Shown here: positions 51,441 through 59,613 of the stretch, piece by piece | Position numbering within the stretch: the first letter of the stretch is position 1 | Layout: each line of letters starts with the position of its first letter | NCBI RefSeq assembly: GCF_018323985.1 | Contig: NZ_AP024590.1 | Location: 1 to 64,000 of the forward strand | DNA length: 64,000 nucleotides | Origin: Enterobacter kobei | GTDB taxonomy: Bacteria; Pseudomonadota; Gammaproteobacteria; Enterobacterales; Enterobacteriaceae | Direction: 5' to 3' | Made by a program: the position numbers and the translations under genes | The notes under the pieces: generated by a model | Databases searched by the model: none | What the model was told of the DNA's origin: nothing | The model's input: the letters and a program-made list of their open reading frames with translations, nothing else

Positions 51441-52669
51441 CGCTGTTGCAGCGGGCGGCAGATCACCAGCATGGCGATGGCGCTGCACAGCGGCACGGCG
51501 GCGAGCAGCAGCCAGGGCATAATCGCCTGCGGGGATGGCGTCAGCGCGTGATCGAGCTGGCCGCCGAGCAGAAAATTACCCGCCAGCACCGCCACGCCGC
51601 CCATCGAGGCGAGGGCGCCGTAATGGGCGCCGAGATTATGCTCGCTGGCGAAACGCGGCACTAAATCCATGCCCACCGGTACAATAATCATCTGTCCGAG
51701 CGTTAATAGCGTCACCATGCAAATGGCCGGGATCAGCCGCTGCCAGTTATCGGGCGGCACGTCGGCGGCAAAGAATGCCACACTGGCAAACGAGGCGCTC
51801 AACAGCCCGAAGCCGAGCGGCAGCGTGCGCAACGGGCCGAGACGACGGGCTATGCGTGCCAGCGGCAGTTGCAGACAGACGATCAGCAGCGAGGCGAGCA
51901 TAAACAGCGGCCCGAGATCGGTTTCCCGGCTGCCGGAGCGGCGCAGTTCCACCGGCAGCGCGAGGTAGAGCTGGTTATAGCTGAACAGATAGGCGCTGTA
52001 GGCGATGATAAAAGCCACAAAACGCGGCTGGCGGAAGGTCTCCCACCAGGGCGTGATTTTCAGTTCGCTGGCCTTGCGCGGCGTGGCGGGCAGGCTGAAA
52101 AACAACACCACCAGCGCGACGATAAACACCCCCGCACCGGCCAGCGCCACGCGCTGAAAACCAAATCCCGCCAGCAGCGCGCCGAGCACCGGTCCCAGTA
52201 CCGCGCCCAGTTCGCCGCAGATGGCAAAGAGCGCGAACCACTCCTGGCGGCTGCGCTTGCCGTCGGCCTCACTCTGCGTACCGGCCTTCGCCAGCAGCGC
52301 CTCGATAGCAGGGGAGAACAACGCCCCGCCGACGCCGGTCAGACACGCACCCAGCACCACCGGCCAGAACGACTCCCCCAGCGCCAGCAGTAGATAGCCG
52401 CTCACCCGCACCAGACAGCCGCTGAGGATCACCACCCGCGCACCAAAGCGGTCCGCCAGCGCGCCGCCCACCAGAAACATCCCCTGTTGCGAGAACGTGC
52501 GCAAGCCAATCACCAGCCCGATCACCCAGCCTGACAGCAGCAGGTCATCGCGCAGATAAATCGCCAGAAAAGGCACAACGGCATAGAAGCCAATATTAAA
52601 GACCAGCTGGCAGCCTGAAAGCAGATAAGGGGAGGTGCGTTTTGGTGCATCTGTCGAAGTTGAAAACAT
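51437..52669 (-). CDS. MFS transporter
   Basis: A 410-residue, 12-helix major facilitator, probably an exporter. I chose the ATG at 52669 (MFSTSTDAPKRTSPYLLSGC) because residues upstream of it are non-helical and poorly conserved in form. Motif A is GALADRFGARVVILSG after helix 2. EWFALFAICGELGAVLGPVLGALL at about 140-165 is motif-C-like. It is divergent from a siderophore-type ABC transporter with 120 bases between them; export or import of a metal chelate is possible but not proven. Confidence 0.85.
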   Translation of the reverse strand: MFSTSTDAPKRTSPYLLSGCQLVFNIGFYAVVPFLAIYLRDDLLLSGWVIGLVIGLRTFSQQGMFLVGGALADRFGARVVILSGCLVRVSGYLLLALGESFWPVVLGACLTGVGGALFSPAIEALLAKAGTQSEADGKRSRQEWFALFAICGELGAVLGPVLGALLAGFGFQRVALAGAGVFIVALVVLFFSLPATPRKASELKITPWWETFRQPRFVAFIIAYSAYLFSYNQLYLALPVELRRSGSRETDLGPLFMLASLLIVCLQLPLARIARRLGPLRTLPLGFGLLSASFASVAFFAADVPPDNWQRLIPAICMVTLLTLGQMIIVPVGMDLVPRFASEHNLGAHYGALASMGGVAVLAGNFLLGGQLDHALTPSPQAIMPWLLLAAVPLCSAIAMLVICRPLQQR

Positions 52670-52696
52670 GCCATAACCGAAGTTGAGTGATGAAAA

Positions 52697-52754
52697 TTGA
52701 CAATATATTTTGCGATGGGTATAAGTCCACCACTTAAGAATGATTTGCATTTAC
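52697..52754 (+). promoter_or_regulatory. Promoter and possible Fur box of the ABC transporter operon
   Basis: TTGACA (52697-52702), 17-base spacer and TATAAG (52720-52725) make a near-consensus sigma-70 promoter 65 bases before the gene. AATGAT-TTG-CATT at 52739-52751 matches the core of the Fur consensus at ten of thirteen positions and lies just after the predicted start, where a repressor would act. The Fur call is tentative. Confidence 0.55.
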
Positions 52755-52789
52755 CTGCGCGTAGCCACTGATCCTCTGGAGTAAGACGA

Positions 52790-53797
52790 ATGCCGGTTTT
52801 AAAGAAATCGCTGTTAGCTTTAGGAATGCTTTGCCTGAGTACGGCCTCTGCCTTTGCGACTCACTACCCGTTAACCCTTGATAACTGTGGCACAAAGCTC
52901 ACTTTCAACAAAGCGCCGGAGCGCGTGGTGGCGCTGGGGCAGAACTCCGCCGAAATCATGCTGATGCTCGGTTTGCAGGACAAAATGGTCGCCAGCGCCT
53001 TCTGGCCGACAAAAGTCTTACCGGAACTCGCGAAGCAGAATGAAAAAGTCAAAGTGCTGACCGTGGAGATCCCGACGCTGGAGTCCATTCTGGCACAGGA
53101 GCCGGATTTTGTGGCGGCACAATTGCCGTTGCTGCTCGGGCCGGACAGTAAAGTCGCCAAACGTGAAGATTTTGCCGCCGTAGGCGTAAACAGCTATTTA
53201 TCGCCGGGTGTCTGCACCACTACCAAAAACACTGGTGACATCTACGGCAGCCGCAAACAGATGTGGGACATGACCCAGCTGTACAAAGAAATTAACGACC
53301 TGGCAGCGATTTTCGACGTGCAGGATCGCGGTGATGCGCTGGTGGCGAGCTTTAAAAAGCGCGAAGCCGATCTGCGCGAGAAATTCCACAAGGGCAATAA
53401 AGATCTGTCGTTCGTCTTCTGGTTCTCCAGCGCCTCGCCGTCAGCCGATGCGCACATGAGCGGCAAGAACAGCGCCTCCGGTTTTATCGCGAATATGCTG
53501 GGTGGCCACATCGCCCTGAATACCGACGCCGAATGGCCGACGGTGAGCTGGGAAAGCGTGATCAGCGCCAACCCGGACGTGATTGTCGTTGCCAGCCTCG
53601 ACCGTAACCGCTGGGTACTGGATCGCGCCGAAGAAAAAATTAAATTCCTGAAAACCGATCCGGCAGTCAGCCAGCTGGATGCGGTGAAAAAAGGCCATAT
53701 CGTGGTGATGGATGGTCAGGCGATGAACCCGACCGTGCGCACGATTTATGGCGCGGAGCAGGTGGCGGCACAATTAGAGAAAATGGATCTGAACTGA
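52790..53797 (+). CDS. Periplasmic metal-chelate binding protein (FecB/BtuF type)
   Basis: A 335-residue class III substrate-binding protein. The signal peptide is MPVLKKSLLALGMLCLSTASAFA. The mature protein has the FecB pattern: FNKAPERVVALGQNSAEIMLMLG, LAQEPDFV, and VISANPDVIVVASLDRN with a rigid helix between lobes. The pair of Cys near the middle of the N-lobe (CGTKLT and PGVCTTT) may form a disulphide. Its stop overlaps the permease start by one base (TGATG). Fe-siderophore, haem or cobalamin are possible ligands; sequence does not decide. Confidence 0.88.
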   Translation: MPVLKKSLLALGMLCLSTASAFATHYPLTLDNCGTKLTFNKAPERVVALGQNSAEIMLMLGLQDKMVASAFWPTKVLPELAKQNEKVKVLTVEIPTLESILAQEPDFVAAQLPLLLGPDSKVAKREDFAAVGVNSYLSPGVCTTTKNTGDIYGSRKQMWDMTQLYKEINDLAAIFDVQDRGDALVASFKKREADLREKFHKGNKDLSFVFWFSSASPSADAHMSGKNSASGFIANMLGGHIALNTDAEWPTVSWESVISANPDVIVVASLDRNRWVLDRAEEKIKFLKTDPAVSQLDAVKKGHIVVMDGQAMNPTVRTIYGAEQVAAQLEKMDLN

Positions 53798-54837
53798 TGT
53801 CTGTTGCGTCCCGCTCGGTAGTTGAAAATTTGCGATCCGTAGTGCTGTTGCTGAGCGCGGTGCTGGTGCTCGGCATCACCATCGCCTTCAGCGTCGGGGT
53901 GGGCGAGCTGTCGATCCCGTTAAAAACCACGTTTTTCGCTATCACCAATAAGCTCGGTCTGACCGGCGTAACCTTAAACCGCATCCATGAGACGGTGATC
54001 TGGGATTTTCGTCTCAGCCGGGCGCTGGTTGCCGCCTGTAGCGGCGCGGGGCTGGCCATCTGCGGCGCGGTGCTGCAAAGCCTGTTGAAAAACGCGCTGG
54101 CGGAGCCGTATGTGCTGGGCGTGTCAGCCGGTGCCTCCACTGGCGCGGTGGCCGTGGTGGTACTGGGCGTGGGTGCCGGGGCGGTGTCGCTCTCCGCCGG
54201 GGCCTTTATCGGGGCCTTCGCCGCGTTCTTGTTCGTCGCACTGCTGACCAACGGTGCGCGCGGCGGCAATGAACGTACCATTCTTGCGGGTGTGGCAGCG
54301 TCGCAGCTGTTCAATGCCCTGACCGCTTACACCATCAGCACCTCTGCCAATGCGCAGCAGGCGCGCGATGTGATGTTCTGGCTGCTTGGCAGCTTCAGCG
54401 GCGTGCGCTGGCCGGAGTTTCAGCTGGTGCTGGTGGTGGTGGTGATTGGCCTTGCGGTGTGTCTGTACCATGCGAAAGCGCTGGATGCCTTTACCTTCGG
54501 GGATGACGCAGCGGCATCGCTCGGTATTCCCGTCGGTGTGATCCGTTTGATCCTCTTCTCCGTCACGGCGTTGATGACCGCCGCCATCGTCAGCATGGCC
54601 GGCTCCATCGGCTTTGTCGGCCTGGTGGTGCCCCATATGATGCGCTACTTCTTTGGCCCGCTGCACCGCAAACTGCTGGTGGCGTCGGCGCTGATGGGCG
54701 CGATCCTGATGGTGCTGGCAGATATCGCCTCCCGCACGGTGATCGCCCCGCAAAGCCTGCCGGTGGGCGTGGTGACCGCGCTGGTTGGCGTGCCGTTCTT
54801 TGCCGTTATTCTTTATCGCTCGGGGAAATTTTCATGA
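53797..54837 (+). CDS. FecCD-family ABC permease
   Basis: A 346-residue permease of the BtuC/FecCD/FhuB family with about nine to ten helices. The signature FRLSRALVAACSGAGLAICGAVLQSLLKNALAEPYVLGVSAGA at about 67-110 and GSIGFVGLVVPHMMRYFFGP at about 268-287 (the coupling region) are typical. A single permease gene implies a homodimer. It overlaps the ATPase gene by four bases. Confidence 0.93.
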   Translation: MSVASRSVVENLRSVVLLLSAVLVLGITIAFSVGVGELSIPLKTTFFAITNKLGLTGVTLNRIHETVIWDFRLSRALVAACSGAGLAICGAVLQSLLKNALAEPYVLGVSAGASTGAVAVVVLGVGAGAVSLSAGAFIGAFAAFLFVALLTNGARGGNERTILAGVAASQLFNALTAYTISTSANAQQARDVMFWLLGSFSGVRWPEFQLVLVVVVIGLAVCLYHAKALDAFTFGDDAAASLGIPVGVIRLILFSVTALMTAAIVSMAGSIGFVGLVVPHMMRYFFGPLHRKLLVASALMGAILMVLADIASRTVIAPQSLPVGVVTALVGVPFFAVILYRSGKFS

Positions 54838-55592
54838 GTATCGGTGCTGAAAATCTGTCCTGGCGTATCGGAAAAAAAGTCATTGTTAACGATGTGTCGC
54901 TCAGCGTGCCCACAGGCCAGACCATGGGGCTGCTCGGCCCGAACGGTTCCGGGAAATCCTCCCTGCTGCGGATCCTTGCCGGATTGCGCCGGCCTGATGC
55001 GGGCCGGGTGACGCTCGACGGCGGTGACGTGCGCGAGCTTGGCAAAAAAGCGCTGGCGAAGCGCGTGGCTTTTGTGGAGCAACACGCGGCGACGGATTCC
55101 AACATCAAAGTTATCGATGTAGTGAAGCTGGGGCGCATTCCACACCATTCACCGCTCTCGCCGTGGACGCATGCGGATGACGAGATCGTCACCGCCGCGC
55201 TGGCGCGCGTGGAGATGCTCGACCGCCAGCAGCAGGGCTGGCAGAGTCTGTCCGGCGGCGAGCGTCAGCGGGTACACATTGCCCGCGCGCTGGCGCAGTC
55301 ACCCTCGGAGATTTTGCTCGACGAGCCGACAAACCATCTGGATATTCACCATCAGATGCAATTGATGCGGCTGATCAGCGCGCTGCCGGTCACCAGTATT
55401 GTGGCGATCCACGATCTGAATCATGCGGCGATGTTCTGTGATTCGCTGGTGGTGATGCAGAACGGCGGGATTGTGGCGCGCGGCACGCCGGACGAGGTGC
55501 TGACCGAAGAGATGCTGCGCGAGGTTTTCCACGTCGAAGCCAGAGTAGAGATTTCCCGCTTCAGCGGCAAAAAGCATATTCACTTTTTGTAG
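54834..55592 (+). CDS. ABC ATPase (FecE type)
   Basis: A 252-residue ATPase with Walker A GPNGSGKSSLLR at about 35-46, Q-loop VEQH, signature LSGGERQRVHIARAL at about 138-152 and Walker B ILLDEPTNHLD at about 158-168. The H-loop His is in VAIHDLNHA. It completes the importer with the binding protein and permease. Confidence 0.94.
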   Translation: MSIGAENLSWRIGKKVIVNDVSLSVPTGQTMGLLGPNGSGKSSLLRILAGLRRPDAGRVTLDGGDVRELGKKALAKRVAFVEQHAATDSNIKVIDVVKLGRIPHHSPLSPWTHADDEIVTAALARVEMLDRQQQGWQSLSGGERQRVHIARALAQSPSEILLDEPTNHLDIHHQMQLMRLISALPVTSIVAIHDLNHAAMFCDSLVVMQNGGIVARGTPDEVLTEEMLREVFHVEARVEISRFSGKKHIHFL

Positions 55593-55600
55593 GACGGGAT

Positions 55601-55632
55601 GCGGTGCAGCGCCAATAGTCGGGCTGCACCGC
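55601..55632. terminator. Hairpin after the ABC operon
   Basis: GCGGTGCAGC (55601-55610) / GCTGCACCGC (55623-55632). A ten-base-pair stem eight bases after the stop. No T-run, so it may stabilise the mRNA end more than terminate. Confidence 0.5.
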
Positions 55633-55684
55633 TGTCAGGTTAGCCCTTCCAGCGCGACTGACAGTCAGCTATGGTCTTTCCCAC

Positions 55685-55879
55685 TTACTTACTTGCCTTT
55701 AATTGCGCCGCAAAATGCATTATCTCTTTCTGGCTGACGACGCGGCTTGCATCCACCTCAGCCAGTCCTGCTTCAATTTGCTTATGGTGGCGCTCAGCTT
55801 CTGGGGTCAGCGGCGTATTTGAATGTGACACCTCAATCGGGGACTGTGCGTCAGTATTCTGTTTTGGATGGGAATGCAT
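55685..55879 (-). CDS. Small hypothetical protein, antitoxin-like C-terminus
   Basis: A 64-residue protein with a strong ribosome site (AAAGGAG nine bases before the ATG). The N-terminus is polar and disordered-looking (MHSHPKQNTDAQSPIEVSHS). The C-terminal half, RHHKQIEAGLAEVDASRVVS, resembles the tail of ribbon-helix-helix or Phd/StbD-type antitoxins. No toxin partner lies next to it. It follows symE on the same strand, separated by a hairpin at 55915-55943. Function unknown. Confidence 0.5.
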   Translation of the reverse strand: MHSHPKQNTDAQSPIEVSHSNTPLTPEAERHHKQIEAGLAEVDASRVVSQKEIMHFAAQLKASK

Positions 55880-55953
55880 AAGTATGATCTCCTTTCATAA
55901 CATTCGAAGAAGTATGCCGGATCATCCGAGGATTAATCCGGCACGAAGTCACC

Positions 55954-56244
55954 TTAATTGAGCGCTGCCAGTGTCGATTCGATCCTCTTTATCCTCTGCT
56001 GTGCCGCTTTGAGTTCATCCTGAAGCCGCTGCTCCTGCTCGTTGTATGCCATCAGCACGATGCATCTATTCATCACTTTTACCGTGATCTGTTGTCCGGT
56101 ATCGAACCCCGCTTCCCTTAACCATTTTCCTTTCAGGATCAGGTTCGGCGTGCTTTTATCCGGTCCATGCGGGCGATAGCCCACGATCACGGAACGCTCG
56201 CTTTTTTTAATCTCTGACTCTGGGGTAGAATGCGGATCAGCCAT
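55954..56244 (-). CDS. symE: SymE-family toxin
   Basis: SymE is an SOS-linked type I toxin with an AbrB-like fold that affects RNA/nucleoid. The ATG at 56244 follows AAGGAG by six bases and gives 96 residues. RSVIVGYRPHG at about 18-28 and PNLILKGKWLREAGFDTGQQITVKVMNRCIVL at about 34-65 are the diagnostic SymE core. The C-terminus is a helix (EQRLQDELKAAQQRIKRIES). No perfect LexA box is visible: CTGT-N8-ACAT at 56284 differs by one base. A probable antisense RNA covers its start. Confidence 0.88.
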   Translation of the reverse strand: MADPHSTPESEIKKSERSVIVGYRPHGPDKSTPNLILKGKWLREAGFDTGQQITVKVMNRCIVLMAYNEQEQRLQDELKAAQQRIKRIESTLAALN

Positions 56245-56312
56245 AATCAACTCCTTGATAGTTGGTAAGGTTAGACGCTCCGGCTGTGTTACCGCACATC
56301 GGAGCGTTGTTT
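56238..56312 (+). ncRNA. symR: Candidate SymR antisense RNA
   Basis: On the strand opposite symE a TAGAAT -10 hexamer (56226-56231) predicts a start near 56238, inside symE codon 3. The RNA would run over the symE ribosome site. It would end at a hairpin ACGCTCCG (56275-56282) / CGGAGCGT (56300-56307), with inner TGTG/CACA pairing, followed by TGTTT. The length of about 75 bases agrees with the 77-base SymR of E. coli. The -35 is poor, and transcription is inferred. Confidence 0.55.
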
Positions 56313-56329
56313 AATTCCTGCGTCAATGT

Positions 56330-56373
56330 GGTAGGTACCACATGCGTATAAACCAACCGAAATGGTACCTACC
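56330..56373. promoter_or_regulatory. 11-bp inverted repeat abutting the RHH gene start
   Basis: GGTAGGTACCA (56330-56340) and TGGTACCTACC (56363-56373) form a perfect inverted repeat with a 22-base spacer, so the two arms lie about three helical turns apart. The right arm ends at the base before the ATG. A typical arrangement for autorepression by a ribbon-helix-helix protein. Confidence 0.7.
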
Positions 56374-56541
56374 ATGCAAGAAAAAAAGAAACCAAACTTC
56401 GACCGTACTAAAAGCACGATGAAAAACATTCGTTTTGAAGATGAGCTTCTGGAGCAGATTGAGAAAGCAGCGGGAAAAGGGAATTTTAGTAAGTGGGTGA
56501 AAGAAGCCTGCAAAATGCGATTGCAGAAACCTGACGCTTAA
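56374..56541 (+). CDS. Small ribbon-helix-helix protein (DUF3950, YlcI/YnfO type)
   Basis: A 55-residue protein: MQEKKKPNFDRTKSTMKNIR, then FEDELLEQIEKAAGKG and NFSKWVKEACKMRLQ. STMKNIRF is the DNA-contacting beta strand and the rest forms two helices, the pattern of the prophage YlcI/YnfO (DUF3950) family. There is no Shine-Dalgarno site; the inverted-repeat operator directly precedes the ATG, so translation may be leaderless or weak. Its DNA target is probably that operator. Confidence 0.8.
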   Translation: MQEKKKPNFDRTKSTMKNIRFEDELLEQIEKAAGKGNFSKWVKEACKMRLQKPDA

Positions 56542-56578
56542 TCACCCCATATGATTTTCCCGATGGGATCTGGGGCAA

Positions 56579-57622
56579 TTACAGCGACTTTTTGTCCTCT
56601 TTTTTCCACTGTAGCAAAGCGGCAATATCTTTCTCACCTTCAGCTTCTTTTAAGAGGCGCTGCTGTCCGGCAAACTGTTTATATTCTGCCTGCGCTTTCT
56701 CGTCTGCCATTTTTTTACTGACGGAACCTGCGCCGCCCAGAACTTCTCGGTCGTTAAATTGCAGGAACTGATCCAGTTTATCCTGCCAGTCACGCAGAAA
56801 TATTTCTTTGCGGCGCCTGGCCTGATCTTCAGCAAAATCCAGCCACATGTTAACCACGCGGTTAAGTTCGCTGACCTCATTCTGGCTAAGGTAGTTTTTA
56901 GCTACCGTCACATCACATTTGCGCACCTCTTCGCCTTTATAATTGGTTAATCCCATGTGTGGTTTACTGGCATCAGCGCGTTTGTGGATGAGTTCCGCAG
57001 CTGTGTGTCCGGTACAGGCAAAATGCAGCTTATTCTGGATGGTTTGAAAAAACTGCGTCGTTTCTTTCAGGGAGGGTTGATAGTCAGCGGCTAATGCGAA
57101 GATCTCGCGAACACGTAAATAAACCCTGCGTTCGCTGGCCCGAATATCGCGGATGCGCTCCAGCATCTCATCGAAATAGTCAGGCACGGTTGAAGAACCA
57201 ACTGGCGGATTTTTTAGTCGTTCATCATCCATGACGAAACCTTTAAGCAGGTACTGCTGTAGCGTCTGGGTGGCCCATTGCCGGAATTGAGTGCCTCGTG
57301 CAGAGCGGACGCGGTAACCAACTGCAAGGATCACAGGCAGGCTGTAATGAAGTCTGTTACGACTCACCTGACGACTGCCTTCCTGCTGAACTTGTAAGTA
57401 AGACTTACAGGTTGCATTTTGTTCAAGTTCGCCTTCTTCGTAGATCCCTTTGATGTGCTGTGTAACGGCCTGGGGTGTAATCTGATAAAGGTTTGCGATA
57501 GTTGCCTGAGGGAGCCATAGCGTCTCCTGTTCAAAGCGACATTCCACGCGCACTTCGCCGTCATCACTGGCAAACATAATAAACTCGCCTGCCGGAGCCG
57601 GGCCTGAAAGTTCCTCTGTCAT
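56579..57622 (-). CDS. rhuM: RhuM family protein
   Basis: RhuM is a conserved accessory protein first seen in Salmonella SPI-3, which is also inserted at selC. The 347 residues contain the RhuM core: LWLPQATIANLYQITPQAVTQHIKGIYEEGEL (about 33-64, helix-turn-helix-like) and LPVILAVGYRVRSARGTQFRQWATQTLQQYLLKGFVMDDERL (about 95-136, related to KilA-N/Bro-N partners). A charged helical C-terminus follows. Biochemical function is unknown; many members are near defence or toxin genes. It is the gene closest to selC. Confidence 0.9.
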   Translation of the reverse strand: MTEELSGPAPAGEFIMFASDDGEVRVECRFEQETLWLPQATIANLYQITPQAVTQHIKGIYEEGELEQNATCKSYLQVQQEGSRQVSRNRLHYSLPVILAVGYRVRSARGTQFRQWATQTLQQYLLKGFVMDDERLKNPPVGSSTVPDYFDEMLERIRDIRASERRVYLRVREIFALAADYQPSLKETTQFFQTIQNKLHFACTGHTAAELIHKRADASKPHMGLTNYKGEEVRKCDVTVAKNYLSQNEVSELNRVVNMWLDFAEDQARRRKEIFLRDWQDKLDQFLQFNDREVLGGAGSVSKKMADEKAQAEYKQFAGQQRLLKEAEGEKDIAALLQWKKEDKKSL

Positions 57623-57826
57623 GCTGCCTCCTTAAACGCTGGCCGAAAATTATGTGGGATCTACCAGAATGTTAAGCGTTCATGACGTTACCATGAATGC
57701 CATAAACACGGTTATCAACATAATATGTGAAAACAAACAGGAGTAAAAAAACAGAAATGAAACGTGGGGGTAGTTCGCAAAGTTTGCGTTAAGCAGGAGA
57801 ATGTTGCAGAGCATTTACGCCACAAG

Positions 57827-57921
57827 TGGCGGAAGATCACAGGAGTCGAACCTGCCCGGCACCGCTGGCGGCACCAACTGGATTTGAAGTCCAGCCGCCT
57901 CACCGGAGACGACGATCTTCC
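57827..57921 (-). tRNA. selC: Selenocysteine tRNA (tRNA-Sec, UCA anticodon)
   Basis: The minus strand reads GGAAGATCGTCGTCTCCGGT at the 5' end and GTGATCTTCCGCCA at the 3' end, with anticodon-loop sequence ACTTCAAAT giving UCA. The 95-base length and long variable arm are those of E. coli selC. The acceptor stem has eight base pairs, GGAAGATC/GATCTTCC, typical of tRNA-Sec. The 3' end faces the accessory genes, as expected for an integrase attachment site. Confidence 0.97.
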
Positions 57922-57952
57922 CAGCCTTCATTGCTACATGGAGGCGGGGCGC

Positions 57953-57958
57953 ATTATA
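57953..57958 (-). promoter_or_regulatory. selC -10 element
   Basis: ATTATA on the + strand is TATAAT on the minus strand, followed by a GC-rich discriminator (GCGCCCCGCC) before the tRNA. GC-rich discriminators are typical of stringently controlled tRNA promoters. No good -35 is seen. Confidence 0.65.
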
Positions 57959-58206
57959 GCCACTTTCCTTCCGTAACCACATACCCTGTCACACTTTTTT
58001 ATCACTTCTGCGTCAAACCTTTCTCTGGTTTTAGTTAAAACCCTATTAAATCCATTGCTTATCCTCACCCCTCATTTTCAGCTACCCCGATCACATAAAA
58101 CAAGAATCGTAATCTGATAACCAGAAAACGGAATACCCGCTTCCGAAACGATGGTTTAAAACGTCTGCAACCGGTATCGGCGCACTTCTGAGCAAAAGGA
58201 TGAAAG

Positions 58207-59601
58207 ATGAAGAGTCAGATTATTTCTGTGAAGGAGAAGATTGGTTACGGCATGGGTGACGCCGCCAGTCATATCATCTTCGATAACGTAATGATGTACA
58301 TGATGTTTTTCTATACGGATATTTTTGGTATTCCCGCCGGCTTTGTCGGTACCATGTTCTTACTGGCTCGTGCGCTGGATGCGATTTCCGATCCCTGCAT
58401 GGGGCTTATCGCCGACCGCACGCGCAGCCGCTGGGGTAAATTCCGCCCGTGGATGATGTTTGGCGCGCTGCCCTTCGGCATTGTCTGCGTACTCACCTAC
58501 AGCACGCCCGATCTAAGCATGAACGGCAAAATGATTTACGCCGCCGTGACTTACACGCTGCTGACCCTGCTCTACACCGTGGTGAATATCCCATACTGCG
58601 CGCTGGGCGGTGTGATCACCAACGACCCGGCGCAGCGTATCTCTCTGCAATCCTGGCGCTTCGTACTGGCGACGGCGGGCGGCATGCTCTCCACCGTGCT
58701 GATGATGCCGCTGGTGAATTTGATTGGCGGGGAAGACAAAGCGCTGGGCTATCAGGGCGGCATTGCCGTACTGTCGGTGGTGGCGTTCCTGATGCTGACG
58801 TTCTGCTTCTTTACCACCAAAGAGCGTATCCAGGTGCCGCCGAACACCACGCCGATGCGTGAAGATCTGCGCGACATCTGGAACAACGACCAGTGGCGTA
58901 TCGTCGGCCTGCTGACCATTCTCAACATCCTGGCAGTCTGCGTGCGCGGCGGGGCGATGATGTACTACGTCACCTGGATCCTCGGCACACCGGAGGTGTT
59001 CGTTGCCTTCCTTACCACTTACTGCGTCGGAAACCTGATCGGCAGCGCGCTGGCGAAGCCGCTCACCGACTGGAAATGCAAGGTCAGCATCTTCTGGTGG
59101 ACCAACGCCCTGCTGACGGTTTTCAGCGTGGCGATGTTCTTTGTACCGGTTAGCGCCAGCCTCACCATGTTTGCCTTCATCTTTATCATCGGCGTGCTGC
59201 ATCAGCTGGTGACGCCGATCCAGTGGGTGATGATGTCTGACACCGTCGATTATGGCGAATGGTGTAACGGCAAGCGCCTGACCGGTATCAGCTTCGCGGG
59301 CACGCTGTTTGTGCTGAAACTGGGTCTGGCGATTGGCGGCGCGCTCATCGGCTGGGCGCTGGCGGGCGGCGGCTATGACGCGGCGGCCAAAACGCAGAAC
59401 AGCACCACTATCACCATTATTGTTGCGCTGTTCACCCTTGTTCCGGCGGCCTGTTATTTCCTCAGCGCCATCATCGCGAAACGCTACTACACCCTGAAAA
59501 CGCCGTTCCTGGTGAAAATCATGGATCAGCTGGCACAGGGCGCGCGTCGCAACGAACAGGCGTTTAACGAGACACCCGTTGCCAAAGAATTACCGCATTA
59601 A
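58207..59601 (+). CDS. yicJ: Putative xyloside/isoprimeverose transporter YicJ (GPH family)
   Basis: YicJ is a 12-helix sugar:cation symporter of the GPH family and probably imports alpha-xylosides for YicI. The 464 residues begin MKSQIISVKEKIGYGMGDAA; the YGMGD motif and DPCMGLIADRTRSRWGKFRPWM at about 60-82 are GPH signatures with the conserved Asp pair. AAGGATGAA precedes the ATG. yicI follows after 12 bases. Confidence 0.93.
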   Translation: MKSQIISVKEKIGYGMGDAASHIIFDNVMMYMMFFYTDIFGIPAGFVGTMFLLARALDAISDPCMGLIADRTRSRWGKFRPWMMFGALPFGIVCVLTYSTPDLSMNGKMIYAAVTYTLLTLLYTVVNIPYCALGGVITNDPAQRISLQSWRFVLATAGGMLSTVLMMPLVNLIGGEDKALGYQGGIAVLSVVAFLMLTFCFFTTKERIQVPPNTTPMREDLRDIWNNDQWRIVGLLTILNILAVCVRGGAMMYYVTWILGTPEVFVAFLTTYCVGNLIGSALAKPLTDWKCKVSIFWWTNALLTVFSVAMFFVPVSASLTMFAFIFIIGVLHQLVTPIQWVMMSDTVDYGEWCNGKRLTGISFAGTLFVLKLGLAIGGALIGWALAGGGYDAAAKTQNSTTITIIVALFTLVPAACYFLSAIIAKRYYTLKTPFLVKIMDQLAQGARRNEQAFNETPVAKELPH

Positions 59602-59613
59602 AAGGAACCGATA

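Noticed and set aside
56284..56299. LexA box upstream of symE
   Set aside because: CTGT-N8-ACAT differs at one essential base and lies inside a hairpin that is better explained as the SymR terminator.
57620..57830. Duplicate selC 3' end as attR
   Set aside because: I found no second copy of the GGAAGATCACAGGAGTCGAA segment in the window, so island borders cannot be drawn from it.
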